Assembly (NCBI GenBank): GCA_022570885.1 | Contig: JACZYW010000006.1 | Location: 1-32,993, forward strand | Direction of reading: 5' to 3' | DNA: 32,993 nucleotides | Source: Chloroflexota bacterium | Lineage (GTDB): Bacteria > Chloroflexota > Dehalococcoidia > DSTF01 > RBG-16-68-14 | Part shown: one piece after another, positions 7,329 to 18,308 of the stretch | Layout: the number at the start of each line of letters is the position of its first letter | Numbering within the stretch: the first letter of the stretch is position 1 | Notes under the pieces: generated by a model | Database searches by the model: none | Told to the model about the DNA's origin: nothing | What the model saw: the letters and a program-made list of their open reading frames with translations, nothing else | Position numbers and translations under genes: made by a program

Positions 7329-7964
7329 TTAGCCACAGCAGGCCGTGAGGAAGTTGCGATAGAGCTGCAGGCCAACCTGGCCGCTCTTCTCCGGGTGGAA
7401 CTGGGTCGCGACCAAACCGTTGCGGGCGATGACGGAGGCGAACGGCACGCCGTACTCCGTCCGGCCGACGACCAACGACTCGTCCTCCAGCTCCGGGTAG
7501 TAGCTGTGAACGAAGTAGAAGTAGCTCTCGTCCGGGATGTCCGCGAAGACCGGGTGGGGGCGAATCTGCTTCACGCTGTTCCAGCCCATGTGCGGCACCT
7601 TCAGATCACCATCGGCCGACTCCCGCTCCAGGCGGCGCACACGGCCAGGCACGATGTCCAGGCAGGCGTGCTCGCCCCCTTCTTCGCTGACCGAGAGGAG
7701 GGCCTGCATGCCCATGCACACGCCCAGGAAGGGCCGGCCTGCCTGGATGTACTTTCGCAACGGCTCCACCAGGCCGCTCTCCCGTAGGTGGCGCATCGTA
7801 TCGGCGGCGGCGCCGACGCCGGGCATGATGGCGGCGTCCGCCGAATCGAGCGCGCGCGGATCGGCGGTCACCTCCGGTTGGAAGCCGACGTGCTCGACGG
7901 CGCGCGCGACGCTGCGCAGGTTGCCACCGCCGTAATCGAGGACGAGGACACGCTTGGCGGCCAT
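7329..7964 (-). CDS. hisH: Imidazole glycerol phosphate synthase, glutamine amidotransferase subunit
   Basis: 211-aa class I glutamine amidotransferase that supplies ammonia to HisF. The catalytic triad is visible: Cys83 in GVCMGMQ, His190 and Glu192 in FHPEKSG. LDYGGGNLRSV and PHMGWN are family hallmarks. It is the first gene of the his block. The nearest promoter-like sequence (TGCTACAAT) lies so close to the ATG that the predicted 5' leader is only a few bases. Confidence 0.97.
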   Translation of the reverse strand: MAAKRVLVLDYGGGNLRSVARAVEHVGFQPEVTADPRALDSADAAIMPGVGAAADTMRHLRESGLVEPLRKYIQAGRPFLGVCMGMQALLSVSEEGGEHACLDIVPGRVRRLERESADGDLKVPHMGWNSVKQIRPHPVFADIPDESYFYFVHSYYPELEDESLVVGRTEYGVPFASVIARNGLVATQFHPEKSGQVGLQLYRNFLTACCG

Positions 7965-7973
7965 AGCGCGGTC

Positions 7974-7982
7974 ATTGTAGCA
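7974..7982 (-). promoter_or_regulatory. Extended -10 promoter for hisH (near-leaderless)
   Basis: TGCTACAAT on the minus strand, i.e. a TGn-extended -10 box, with its last base ten bases before the hisH ATG. No good -35 is seen at 17 bases. Transcription would start about three bases before the start codon. It is back-to-back with the plus-strand box at 7992. Confidence 0.6.
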
Positions 7983-7991
7983 CGGTCGCGG

Positions 7992-8000
7992 TGCTATACT
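7992..8000 (+). promoter_or_regulatory. Extended -10 promoter (TGCTATACT), divergent from hisH
   Basis: TGCTATACT lies in a 16-bp stretch (7986-8001) identical to the ligA promoter region at 8949-8964. It would drive a 13-codon ORF at 8032 with a strong GAAGGAG site and the HicB-like gene at 8126. Confidence 0.6.
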
Positions 8001-8031
8001 CGCCTCGACGATCTAGCGAAGGAGACGCTCG

Positions 8032-8073
8032 ATGGCTGGCGAGAAGAGTGTACTCGTCCAGAAACATTGGTGA
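8032..8073 (+). other. Possible 13-codon leader ORF
   Basis: ATG with GAAGGAGACGCTCG upstream, encoding MAGEKSVLVQKHW then TGA. It sits between an extended -10 promoter and the HicB-like gene. It may be a leader peptide or the truncated start of a lost gene; no family can be assigned to so short a sequence. Confidence 0.3.
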
Positions 8074-8125
8074 CACGTAGAATGGTGTCGCTATGCGTAT
8101 TTTCAGCGGAACAGGAGTAATCGCG

Positions 8126-8452
8126 ATGGCTGCCCCTCGTAACAAGCAAGCCCATTTCGTGGTGCTTACGTGTACCTTCCAGCGAGAAGGCCAATCGGTC
8201 ACGGCCAAATGCCAAGAGCTCGGGACGACGGCGTTTGGCCGAAATTTGAACCAGGCAGAGAAACGATTGCGAGAGGCGATCCTGCTCCACTTAAACACGC
8301 TGGAAGACGTCGGAGAGCGAGCGCGCTTCCTCAGAGAACACAAGATCAAGATGTACACAGACTACCCAGAAGCTGTGCATCCGACCATCCCGACAGAAGT
8401 CCTCTCCAAAGCGCAGGTGGTTACGGTCGACAAGGAATTCGCCTTCGTCTAG
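8126..8452 (+). CDS. HicB-like antitoxin-fold protein (third)
   Basis: 108 aa. FVVLTCTFQREGQSVTAKCQELGTTAFGRNLNQAEKRLREAILLHLNTLEDVGERARFLREHKIKMY is a HicB-family domain of the longer subtype with the LNTLEDVGERARFLREHGI-like helix. Start ATG 8126 is preferred to 8093 because GGAG lies eight bases upstream and the domain begins soon after. No HicA-like ORF follows. Its base composition is lower in GC than its neighbours, consistent with later arrival. Together with 5946 and 6346 this makes three solitary HicB-like genes within 2.5 kb. Confidence 0.75.
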   Translation: MAAPRNKQAHFVVLTCTFQREGQSVTAKCQELGTTAFGRNLNQAEKRLREAILLHLNTLEDVGERARFLREHKIKMYTDYPEAVHPTIPTEVLSKAQVVTVDKEFAFV

Positions 8453-8505
8453 TAGGCTGTTGCGAAACTCCCCTTCACCCTAGCTCGGTGGGGTGCGGAC
8501 GCTAC

Positions 8506-8859
8506 TCAGTCGTCGCAGTAGCCGGGACTCGGAAATGAAACGTAGTGAGTGCATGCGTTTTCGGCCATTAAAATGATCACTAGGGGAACGATCAGGATCG
8601 CGAAGGTCACCACGAGAGCAGCGACGGTAGGATAGATGGGTGCCCGCGTCCAGATTGTCAGGGCCCCAGCTGCTCCGAAACTACCTAGCAGATGCACCAT
8701 GAAGGCGAAATAGAAGAGCACTTGGCTGGATGGAGTGCCGTCTGTAAAGTTTGTGAAGTACAGCCAATACTCGAAAAATCCGAGCACGATGAATGTGACG
8801 GTGCTCCCTAGCACAACAGGCAATACACGCCACCGACTGGCCGCCCGTTGGACTCGCAT
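8506..8859 (-). CDS. Small 3-TM membrane protein, function unknown
   Basis: 117 aa with three hydrophobic spans (about residues 13-36, 46-67 and 75-97) and a short Cys/Pro-rich C-terminus (ACTHYVSFPSPGYCDD). No conserved motif was recognised. Codon use is less GC-biased than in ligA or hisH. It is convergent with the HicB-like gene; both are bracketed by duplicated promoter sequence at 7986 and 8949. Confidence 0.6.
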   Translation of the reverse strand: MRVQRAASRWRVLPVVLGSTVTFIVLGFFEYWLYFTNFTDGTPSSQVLFYFAFMVHLLGSFGAAGALTIWTRAPIYPTVAALVVTFAILIVPLVIILMAENACTHYVSFPSPGYCDD

Positions 8860-8948
8860 GGCCTCATTATCACACGGTCACAACCGTCGCGGTAGACGAC
8901 GCGCGCCTCTACCACCAGGACCGCCGCTCTCAGAGCGCCCGACAGTAA

Positions 8949-11033
<2,085 letters not shown>

Positions 11034-11112
11034 AGAGGGGCCGCCAGCAACGCTTCGAGAAGGGCGGCGAAGCCTTTCCAAGCACAAAAGGCTATCTTTT
11101 TCGTCCACCCTC

Positions 11113-11141
11113 TTCACAGATGACCGGCGCTCCGCTATAAT
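11113..11141 (+). promoter_or_regulatory. Sigma-70-type promoter of the mreBCD-PBP2-rodA operon
   Basis: TTCACA (11113-11118), a 17-base spacer, then a perfect TATAAT (11136-11141). This is the best -35/-10 pair in the window and lies about 50 bases before the mreB start. The expected 5' leader is ~45 bases. Confidence 0.8.
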
Positions 11142-11192
11142 CGCTTCGCGCACAGTTCTCTGGTGGATCTATCGCAAGCGTAGGAACGCGTC

Positions 11193-12257
11193 TTGTATAA
11201 CCCGTTAACCGCTCTGCTCGGCATCTTCTCCCACGATATCGGCATCGATCTGGGGACGGCGAACACCCTGGTCACGGTGCGGGGCCGCGGCATCGTCATC
11301 GACGAGCCCTCCGTCGTCGCCATCGACAAAGTCTCCAAGAAGATCCTCGCGATCGGTTCGGAGGCGAAGCGGATGGTCGGCCGCACGCCAGCCAACATCG
11401 TCGCCATCCGCCCGCTCAAGGACGGCGTCATCTCCGACTTCGAGGTGACGGAGCGGATGCTCCACTACTTCATCCGCTCCGTCCACACACGCTTCGGTCT
11501 CGGCTTCCCGCGGCCGCGCGTGGTCATCGGCATCCCCAGCGGCGTGACCGAGGTGGAGAAGCGAGCGGTGCACGACGCGGCGATGAACGCCGGCGCCCGC
11601 GCCGTCTTCCTAGTCGACGAGCCGATGGCGGCCGCTATCGGCTCTGGCCTGCCGGTTATGGAGCCGCACGGCTGCATGATCGTCGATATCGGTGGCGGCA
11701 CCACGGAGGTGGCGGTGATCGCGCTCGGCGGCGTCGTCGTCAGCACCTCCATCCGCGTCGCCGGCGACGCGATGGACCAGGAGATCATCGCCTACGCCCG
11801 CCAAGTGCACAACATGCTCATCGGCGAGCGGATGGCGGAGGAGATCAAGCTCGAGGCCGGCTCCGCCTATCCGGCGGAGGAGGAGGAAGATACGATCGAA
11901 CTGCGAGGGCGCGACTTGGCGACCGGCCTACCAAAGTCGGTCGAAGTGAGCACGGTAGAGCTCAGAGACGCGCTCTCCGGCTCAATCGGCGCCATCGTAG
12001 AAGCGGTCCGCTCCACGATCGAGATCACGCCGCCAGAGTTGGTGGCTGACCTCATGTACCGAGGCATCGCGCTCACCGGGGGAGGCGCGCTTCTGCGCGG
12101 CCTGGACCGGCGGCTGGCCCAGGAGACCAAATTCCCGGTGTACGTAGCGGAAGACCCGCTCGGCAGCGTCGTGCGGGGTACCGCTGAGATGCTGGAGGAG
12201 ACGGAGATGCTGGCCAAGGTCCAGGCCAGCCTGACAGCCCGCAAACCGCCTAGGTAA
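11193..12257 (+). CDS. mreB: Rod-shape-determining actin homologue MreB
   Basis: 354 aa, actin/Hsp70 ATPase fold. Phosphate loop 1 is DIGIDLGTANTLV (near residue 15), phosphate loop 2 is MIVDIGGGTTEVAVI, and the adenosine motif is ALTGGGALLRGLD. It forms membrane-bound filaments that guide the elongasome, implying a rod-shaped cell. The start is TTG at 11193 with AGGA eight bases before it; no ATG is placed better. The N-terminus MYNPLTALLGIF is a plausible amphipathic membrane anchor. First gene of a five-gene operon. Confidence 0.97.
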   Translation: MYNPLTALLGIFSHDIGIDLGTANTLVTVRGRGIVIDEPSVVAIDKVSKKILAIGSEAKRMVGRTPANIVAIRPLKDGVISDFEVTERMLHYFIRSVHTRFGLGFPRPRVVIGIPSGVTEVEKRAVHDAAMNAGARAVFLVDEPMAAAIGSGLPVMEPHGCMIVDIGGGTTEVAVIALGGVVVSTSIRVAGDAMDQEIIAYARQVHNMLIGERMAEEIKLEAGSAYPAEEEEDTIELRGRDLATGLPKSVEVSTVELRDALSGSIGAIVEAVRSTIEITPPELVADLMYRGIALTGGGALLRGLDRRLAQETKFPVYVAEDPLGSVVRGTAEMLEETEMLAKVQASLTARKPPR

Positions 12258-12336
12258 CAGCGCGAAGCAATCAGTTCGTCATCACAGGGCGCGCCGCGCG
12301 GGCGCGCTGCCGTCGGCGTTCCAGGGAGACGAAACC

Positions 12337-13161
12337 ATGCACGTCCGCACCCGCACCTGGCTCAGCTTTGTCGTCGCAGCCGGCCTCCTCCTCATGGTGA
12401 GCAGCCGCTTCGCCTTCTTCGAGCCGCTGGAGAACGCCGCGCTCCAAGTGGCGGATCCCGTGGAGACCGCCCTGCGCGACGCCACCCGGCCGGTGGCCGA
12501 CTTCGTCAACAACTTCACCGACGTCAACCGTCTCTCCGATGAGAACCACGCGCTGCGGACGGAGAACGAGCGGCTGGCGGCTGCGAACGCTCGCCTCCAG
12601 GAGGTGGAAGGCGAGAACCGGCAGCTACGCGCGCTCCTGGATATCCGGCCGTTACTGACGGGGCAAGATTTGGTCCCCGCCAACGTCTTCGCCCGCGAGC
12701 CCAGTAACCTCGAGGAGCTCATCGCCATCGACCGTGGACGCGCCGATGGGCTGCGAGAGGGGATGGTGGTGCTCACCAGACAGGGTAGCCTGGTGGGTAC
12801 CATCTCCCGCGTACTGGAAAACGCCGCGTGGGTCACGCTGATCACCGACCCCACCAGCGCGGTCAGCGCCCTCATCCAAGAATCGCGGGCGCAAGGGGTC
12901 GTCGTCGGCGCGCCCGATGGCACGCTCACCATGGAGTTCGTGCAGGAGACGGCCGAAGTGAAAGAAGGCGACCTGGTGCTGACCTCTGGCCTTGGCGGCC
13001 GCCACCCTGCGGGTGAGCTCATCGGCCAGGTGGTGGAGGTAGAAGGAGCATCGCAGGAGCTATTCCAGACCGTGCGCGTGCAGCCGCTGGCTGACCTATC
13101 GCGATTGGAGGCGGTGCTGGTGCTGGCAAGCTTCCTGCCTCAGGAGACACTCGAGCCGTGA
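12337..13161 (+). CDS. mreC: Rod-shape-determining protein MreC
   Basis: 274 aa. One N-terminal membrane span (about residues 8-26), then a periplasmic/extracytoplasmic coiled coil (DENHALRTENERLAAANARLQEVEGENRQLRALLDI), then the two beta-barrel MreC core (VFAREPSNLEELIAIDRGRADGLREGMVVL to GQVVEVEGASQELFQTVRVQPLADLSRLEAVLVL). It links MreB/MreD to PBP2. GGGAGACG lies ahead of the ATG. Its TGA overlaps the mreD GTG start (GTGA), indicating coupling. Confidence 0.95.
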   Translation: MHVRTRTWLSFVVAAGLLLMVSSRFAFFEPLENAALQVADPVETALRDATRPVADFVNNFTDVNRLSDENHALRTENERLAAANARLQEVEGENRQLRALLDIRPLLTGQDLVPANVFAREPSNLEELIAIDRGRADGLREGMVVLTRQGSLVGTISRVLENAAWVTLITDPTSAVSALIQESRAQGVVVGAPDGTLTMEFVQETAEVKEGDLVLTSGLGGRHPAGELIGQVVEVEGASQELFQTVRVQPLADLSRLEAVLVLASFLPQETLEP

Positions 13162-13655
13162 GTACTGCGGTAGGATTCGTGCTCGTCGCGATCGCCGTGG
13201 TGCTGCAGGTCTCGGTACTGCCGGCGTTCTCGATATTCGGCGCCACGCCCAACCTGCTGATCGTCCTCCTCGTCGCCTGGATGACCGTTCGCAGCCAGCA
13301 GGAGGCGCTGCTGCTCATCCCCGCCGCCGGATTCGCGCAGGGGCTGCTCGACAGCCAGCCGCTGGGGCTGGCGATGCTGGCGCTGGCGCCGCTGATCCTG
13401 ATGACGGAGGTGCGCGAGCTTAAGCTGGTGGAATCCAACCTGCTGCCAGCGGTGATACTGACTGCACTAGCCACGCTCGTATACGAAGGCGTGATGATGC
13501 TGACGTTGGCCGTGACGGGCGAACGCATGGACTGGCTGGCCGGGCTTCGCGATGCCTTGCTGCCGGCGGCCATCGCGAACGTACTGCTGCTACTCCCAGT
13601 GTACGGTCTGGTGCGACTCGCAAGTCTGGACCTCCGACGCCAACCAGCATTCTAA
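13158..13655 (+). CDS. mreD: Rod-shape-determining protein MreD
   Basis: 165 aa, about five hydrophobic segments, the usual size for MreD. Begins with GTG overlapping the mreC stop by four bases. The sequence FSIFGATPNLLIVLLVAWMTVRSQQEALLLIPAAGFAQGLLDSQPLGLAML contains the family's conserved PN and G-x-x-x-D features. Integral membrane part of the elongasome. Confidence 0.93.
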   Translation: MSTAVGFVLVAIAVVLQVSVLPAFSIFGATPNLLIVLLVAWMTVRSQQEALLLIPAAGFAQGLLDSQPLGLAMLALAPLILMTEVRELKLVESNLLPAVILTALATLVYEGVMMLTLAVTGERMDWLAGLRDALLPAAIANVLLLLPVYGLVRLASLDLRRQPAF

Positions 13656-13694
13656 CGCCACCGCGGCAAGGACGCGGCGGAAAGCGCAGGCAAG

Positions 13695-15614
13695 ATGCAA
13701 CTGCCCTCCGATAACCGGCGCCGCTGGCGCTCGCGTGGCCGACATCGGCCGCAAGGCGAGATCTTCCGCCAGCGCTTCCTCCTGCTGAAGATGCTGATCG
13801 TCTTGCTCTTCGGCGTCCTGGTCCTCCAGCTAGTACGCATGCAGATCGTCGAACACGACGCCTACCAGGAGCGGGCGGAGTTCAACCGGCTGCGACTGAT
13901 CCCCGACTTGTCGACCCGCGGCCTGATCTTCGATCGGTACGGGGAGCAGCTCGTCTACAACGTCCCGATCTTCTCCGCCGCCGTGATCCCCGCCGACGTG
14001 CCCAAAGACCAGTTGGGGACGGTTGCGGCAGCGCTCTCGAGTATCACCGGCGTGCCTTCCCAAGAGATCACAGAGCAGATCTTGGCGGGGCAGGCGGGAA
14101 ACAACCCCTTCACGCCCGTGGTGGTGCAACAGAATGTGGACGAGGAGACGGCCTTCCTCCTGCGAGAGCGGCTGCCGGAACTGCCCGGCGTGCAGGTGCT
14201 GGTAGAATCGATGCGCTCCTACCCATCGGGCACCCTCGCGTCCGTGTTGCTCGGCTACGTCGGCCGGATCAACGCGGACGAGTACGCATCGCTGCAGAAC
14301 AGCGGCTACCAGCTCAACGATCGGCTGGGCAAGACCGGCGTAGAGCTCATCTACGAATCGACGCTGCGGGGCACGACCGGCTACCGTCAGGTGGAATTCG
14401 ATGTCACCGGCCGGGAGATCCGCACCATCCGCTCCGTCCCGCCTCGCCCTGGCAGCAACCTGGTGCTCTCGCTCGACCTCGACCTCCAGCGCCAAGTCGA
14501 AGCGATCCTCCAGGATGCGATGGGCGACTCCACGAACGGCGTCGCCGCTGTCATGGACGTGAACACCGGCGAGATGCTAGCCATGGTCTCGCTCCCGTCG
14601 TACGACAACAACCTGCTCACCGATCCGGTCGACGAGGAGGCGTACTTACGACTCCTCAACAACCCGGCGAAGCCGCTCGTGAACCACGCCATCGCCGAGG
14701 TGTACCCGCCCGGGAGCACTTTCAAGGAGGTCACGGGCACCGCCGCCCTGCAGGAGGGGGTGGCGACGCCCGATACGCGCATCACCAGCCGCGGCTACAT
14801 CACCGTCCCCAACGAGTACAACCCCGGCGAGGTGTATATCTACCGCGACTGGGCCGTCCTGGGCACGCTCGACTTCTACGGGGGGCTGGCCCAGTCGTCC
14901 GACGTGTACTACTACTATCTCTCAGGCGGCTACTTCCAGGACGGCGTGCAGGTCTTCCGCGGGCTGGGAGCGAAGCGGCTGGCCGCCTACGCCCGCGAGT
15001 ACGGCCTGGGCGCGATCACCGGCATCGATCTGCCGGGCGAGGCGGCGGGCCTGGTACCGGACCCCACATGGAAGCAGGAGACCCTCCACGAGCCCTGGAC
15101 CCTTGGCGACACCTACAACTTCGGCATCGGCCAGGGATACCTCGCCGTCACGCCGCTGCAGCTCCTGCGGGTGACGGCGGCCGTCGCCAACGGCGGCGAT
15201 GTGCTCGTCCCACACGTCCTCCGTGGAGTGATCGACGAAGATGGCAATATCCTCCGGCGAGTGGAGCGAGAAGTAGCTCAGGCACTCAGCATCTCCGACC
15301 GCAACCTGGCAGTCATGCGCGAGGCGATGCGGCAGGCGGCGGAGACGGGTACCGCCCGAAGCGGTGCGAGCCGGTTCGTCACCATCGCCGGGAAGACGGG
15401 TACGGCGGAGTTCGGCCCGCAGCCTGACGAAGGCGAGGATCACCCGACTCACGGCTGGTACACCGGCTTCGCCCCCTTCGCTAATCCAGAGATCGCCGTC
15501 GTGGTCTTCTTGCAGCAGGGCAAGGGTTCGCGCGACGCCGGGCCAGTCGCCAGCCAGATCTTCGACTACTACTTCGGCCGCGAGCGTCTGGCAGAGGAGC
15601 GCCTGACGCCATGA
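13695..15614 (+). CDS. mrdA: Penicillin-binding protein 2, elongation transpeptidase
   Basis: 639-aa class B PBP. Short cytoplasmic N-terminus, one membrane span near 33-49, then a PBP dimer/pedestal domain with STRGLIFDRYGEQLVYN, and a transpeptidase domain with SxxK at Ser341-Lys344 (PPGSTFKEV), SxD at 401-403 (SSDVYYY) and KTG at 567-569 (AGKTGTAE). It cross-links peptidoglycan during elongation together with RodA, which starts four bases before this gene ends (ATGA). Known in E. coli as mrdA/pbpA. Confidence 0.96.
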   Translation: MQLPSDNRRRWRSRGRHRPQGEIFRQRFLLLKMLIVLLFGVLVLQLVRMQIVEHDAYQERAEFNRLRLIPDLSTRGLIFDRYGEQLVYNVPIFSAAVIPADVPKDQLGTVAAALSSITGVPSQEITEQILAGQAGNNPFTPVVVQQNVDEETAFLLRERLPELPGVQVLVESMRSYPSGTLASVLLGYVGRINADEYASLQNSGYQLNDRLGKTGVELIYESTLRGTTGYRQVEFDVTGREIRTIRSVPPRPGSNLVLSLDLDLQRQVEAILQDAMGDSTNGVAAVMDVNTGEMLAMVSLPSYDNNLLTDPVDEEAYLRLLNNPAKPLVNHAIAEVYPPGSTFKEVTGTAALQEGVATPDTRITSRGYITVPNEYNPGEVYIYRDWAVLGTLDFYGGLAQSSDVYYYYLSGGYFQDGVQVFRGLGAKRLAAYAREYGLGAITGIDLPGEAAGLVPDPTWKQETLHEPWTLGDTYNFGIGQGYLAVTPLQLLRVTAAVANGGDVLVPHVLRGVIDEDGNILRRVEREVAQALSISDRNLAVMREAMRQAAETGTARSGASRFVTIAGKTGTAEFGPQPDEGEDHPTHGWYTGFAPFANPEIAVVVFLQQGKGSRDAGPVASQIFDYYFGRERLAEERLTP

Positions 15615-16747
15615 ACGCCCGCACCATGCGGCTCCGCGACCTCGACCCGATCCTGATGCTGGCAGCGCTGGCGTTGGTGACCCTGGGCGCGCTTCTCATC
15701 CACAGCGGCACGCTCAACCGCTTCGGGCCGCCCAGCGTCTCCGATTTCTCCCACCCGGTAGTGCGCCAGGGGGTCTTCGCCGCGGTCGGCCTCCTCCTCG
15801 CGCTCGTCATCGCGCGCATCGACTATCGGGCGCTGGGATTCCTCACCCCCACGCTCTACGTCGTTAGCATCGCCTCACTGCTCTTCGTGCTCGTCGTGGG
15901 CGAGGAGACGTTCGGGTCGCGACGCTGGATCCTGGTGGGCGGCACGCCGGTGCAGCCGTCGGAGATCGCCAAGCTGGTCGTGATCATCGCGCTGGCGAAA
16001 TACCTATCTGACCATCAGGAGTCGATCGGCACGCTGCGGGTATTCCTCACCTCGCTCGCGCTGGCGGCGGTGCCGGCGGCGCTGGTCCTTGTCCAGCCGG
16101 ACCTGGGTTCGACGGTGATCTTCGCCGTGATCTGGCTGGGGATGGTGACCGTGGCCGGGGCGAACTGGCGGCATCTGCTGGGCCTATTCACCACCGCGGT
16201 CATCGCCGCGCCGTTTCTGTTCGTCGCGCTCCGAGGCTACCAGCGAGAACGCATCTCCCTCTGGTTGGACCCCGAGAGCGACCCGCTGGGCGCCGGCTTC
16301 AACATCCTCCAGGCCAAGATCAGCATCGGCTCCGGCGGCGTTTTCGGGAAGGGGCTGACGGAGGGGAGCCAGACGCAGCTCGACTATCTGCGCACGGAGA
16401 CCACCGACTACGTATTCAGCATCCTGGGCGAGGAGCTGGGCCTGGTGGGAGCGCTACTGCTCTTCGGGCTGTTCATGCTGCTGCTCTGGCGAGGGCTGCG
16501 CGTCGCGGAGCTCTCCCGCGACCTCTTCGGCCGGCTGATAGCGATAGGGATCGTGGTCTTCATCCTGCTTCAGACGTTTATTAACGTGGCCGTGAACATC
16601 GGGATGTTGCCGGTGACGGGCATCCCGCTGCCGTTCGTCAGCCAGGGAGGCAGCTCGCTCATCACCTTCTTCATCGGCCTGGGCATCATGCAGAGCATCT
16701 TGCTGCGCCACCGTCGGCTCAGCTTCCGCACCTTCTACGAACCGTAG
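15611..16747 (+). CDS. rodA: Peptidoglycan glycosyltransferase RodA (SEDS family)
   Basis: 378 aa, polytopic (about ten membrane spans). SEDS signatures are visible: KLVVIIALAKYL, VLVQPDLGSTVIFAVIW, the loop before GLTEGSQTQLDYLRTETTDYVFSILGEELG, and the C-terminal VTGIPLPFVSQGGSSL. It polymerises lipid II strands with PBP2 as partner. The last 54 bases of the VTGIPLPFVSQGGSSLIT coding segment (16613-16666) are repeated without change at 19977-20030. Confidence 0.97.
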   Translation: MNARTMRLRDLDPILMLAALALVTLGALLIHSGTLNRFGPPSVSDFSHPVVRQGVFAAVGLLLALVIARIDYRALGFLTPTLYVVSIASLLFVLVVGEETFGSRRWILVGGTPVQPSEIAKLVVIIALAKYLSDHQESIGTLRVFLTSLALAAVPAALVLVQPDLGSTVIFAVIWLGMVTVAGANWRHLLGLFTTAVIAAPFLFVALRGYQRERISLWLDPESDPLGAGFNILQAKISIGSGGVFGKGLTEGSQTQLDYLRTETTDYVFSILGEELGLVGALLLFGLFMLLLWRGLRVAELSRDLFGRLIAIGIVVFILLQTFINVAVNIGMLPVTGIPLPFVSQGGSSLITFFIGLGIMQSILLRHRRLSFRTFYEP

Positions 16748-16886
16748 CGCGAGCGCCACTCCAAGCCGTCGTTGTAGAAATAAGGCCTCTCGGAGCTAAG
16801 CGAGGAAGTATCAACTTCGATGTCTACCGTGGCAGGACGACTAATTCCCCGATCATGGCAGGGCGAGTTGGGCTAAGACGAGGCAC

Positions 16887-16926
16887 GCCTCATGGCGCCC
16901 AGGGGAGGGCCCGGGCGCCATGAGGC
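16887..16926. terminator. Strong 14-bp hairpin after the rodA operon
   Basis: gcctcatggcgccc (16887-16900) and gggcgccatgaggc (16913-16926) pair perfectly with a 12-base loop. No T-run follows on either side, so this may act as a bidirectional or factor-assisted terminator between convergent rodA and the cupredoxin gene. The rest of 16748-16957 shows no gene or RNA. Confidence 0.6.
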
Positions 16927-16957
16927 TGTGCGCTGCACTAATCGGGTAAGGCCGCAG

Positions 16958-17539
16958 TTAACCCCCTGGCCTGGGCAACACGACGATCTCGGCCGTCATT
17001 GTCGGTGCGTGAGTGCCGCAGATGAGCCGGTACACGCCGGCCTTCTCCAGACTCACAGAGAGGTCGTATTCGCGTCCCCTGTTCATCACCACAACGTCGC
17101 CAACGATGTTGCCGTCTGGGTCTTCAATCCATGTCTCGTGCGTGTTTCCGTTGAGGACGAAGATATGCAGGCCCAGCGTATCACCCTGGCGGGCGACCAT
17201 CTGTCCAGGTGTCCACATGTATGACGCAACCTGCCACTTGTCTGGATTGTCCGGGTCGTAGTCACCCGGAGCCTTGTATCCAAAGCCAGCGGACAGCGTC
17301 GAGGGGTCGACATCCGGCGGGGCAAGATCGTCAACGCTCGTCGAGCCCTTGACCTCGAATGCCGTAACTTCGATCAGATGATTGGTGGGTGGCGGTAGCA
17401 GAGCCGCCAGAGCGGCTTCGACTTCCGCAGCGGTGTCGCCGTTGTCTGCCCCATCAGCGCACGCGACGAACGCAAACGTGAGAGTCAGAGCCAGAGCGAG
17501 AGCAGCGAAGATCATACCTATTCGCCATGTACGTTTCAT
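16958..17539 (-). CDS. Cupredoxin-domain lipoprotein
   Basis: 193 aa. A hydrophobic leader ends at FVAC, giving a likely lipidated Cys27 (Phe at -3 is atypical). After a linker, the domain has LHIFVLNGNTHETWIEDPDG, and near the C-terminus VYRLICGTHAPTMTAEIVVLP. Type-1 copper ligands would be His134 or His125, Cys174, His177 and Met181 (C-x2-H-x3-M). The double-Cys CuA pattern of cytochrome oxidase subunit II is absent. A membrane-tethered electron carrier, comparable to Chloroflexus auracyanins, is a reasonable inference. AAGGAGG precedes the ATG. Confidence 0.82.
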   Translation of the reverse strand: MKRTWRIGMIFAALALALTLTFAFVACADGADNGDTAAEVEAALAALLPPPTNHLIEVTAFEVKGSTSVDDLAPPDVDPSTLSAGFGYKAPGDYDPDNPDKWQVASYMWTPGQMVARQGDTLGLHIFVLNGNTHETWIEDPDGNIVGDVVVMNRGREYDLSVSLEKAGVYRLICGTHAPTMTAEIVVLPRPGG

Positions 17540-17672
17540 CGGTTTGCCTCCTTGTCCGAACTCGTTCTACTTATGGATCATAGAAGCCATCCCGCGATGC
17601 AACTACGGACGAAGGGCGGGAATGAGTCCCACCCGGGAGGGGACTAAAGTCTGGGGACCGGCTAGTCCTGCG

Positions 17673-18308
17673 CTAGGTCGCGCGCTCGGCCGCGCGGGCC
17701 TTGAGGGCGGCTTCTACGCGGTTTCGCACCTGCAGCTTGGTGAGGATGTTGGTCACGTAGTGCTTGATGGTCTTCTCACTCAGGTAGAGCTCGGCCGCGA
17801 TCTCCTTGTTGGTTTGGCCCTGGGCGATCCGCTCGAGGATTTCTTGCTCCCGCGCCGACAAGTCCGGCAGGCCCGCCGGGCGGTTCTTTGCCATTTCGGT
17901 CAAGATCCGACCGGCCATCCCTGGCGCGACGTACGTTTCTCCAGAGTGTACTGCCTGCACGGCGGCGACGAGGTCGTCCGCCGTCACCCCCTTCACGATG
18001 TAACCACGGGCACCTTGCTTCAGGGCCAGGAACAGGGTTTCTTCGTCCTCGCTCACCGTCAGGATCACGACCTTGCAGATCGGTACTTCTGCCTGCAACT
18101 GGGGCAGGATATCCAGGCCGCTTCCGCCCGGCATGCTGACGTCCAAGAGGAGGACGTCGGGGAGCGTCTCGCGGGCCTTCTCCAGGGCTTCGGCGGCGGT
18201 GCTGGCCTCCGCTACGACCGTCATCTCGGGCGTGTTGAGAGTCTGAATCACGCCCCGACGGAAGAGCGCGTGATCATCGGCGACGAGCAACCTGATGGGT
18301 TCGGTCAT
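17673..18308 (-). CDS. NarL/LuxR-family response regulator
   Basis: 211 aa. The receiver domain has acidic pair Asp11-Asp12, phospho-acceptor Asp56 (VLLLDVSMPG) and Lys106 (GYIVKG). A C-terminal LuxR-type HTH follows (LSAREQEILERIAQGQTNKEIAAELYLSEKTIKHYVTNILTKLQVRNRVEA). It should bind DNA when phosphorylated by the histidine kinase, whose stop it overlaps by four bases (ATGA). Its regulon is unknown; the cupredoxin and lipoprotein genes nearby are candidates only by position. Confidence 0.95.
   Translation of the reverse strand: MTEPIRLLVADDHALFRRGVIQTLNTPEMTVVAEASTAAEALEKARETLPDVLLLDVSMPGGSGLDILPQLQAEVPICKVVILTVSEDEETLFLALKQGARGYIVKGVTADDLVAAVQAVHSGETYVAPGMAGRILTEMAKNRPAGLPDLSAREQEILERIAQGQTNKEIAAELYLSEKTIKHYVTNILTKLQVRNRVEAALKARAAERAT

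Noticed and set aside
16748-16957. tRNA or small RNA gene after rodA
   Set aside because: No cloverleaf could be drawn; only the 14-bp hairpin is supported.
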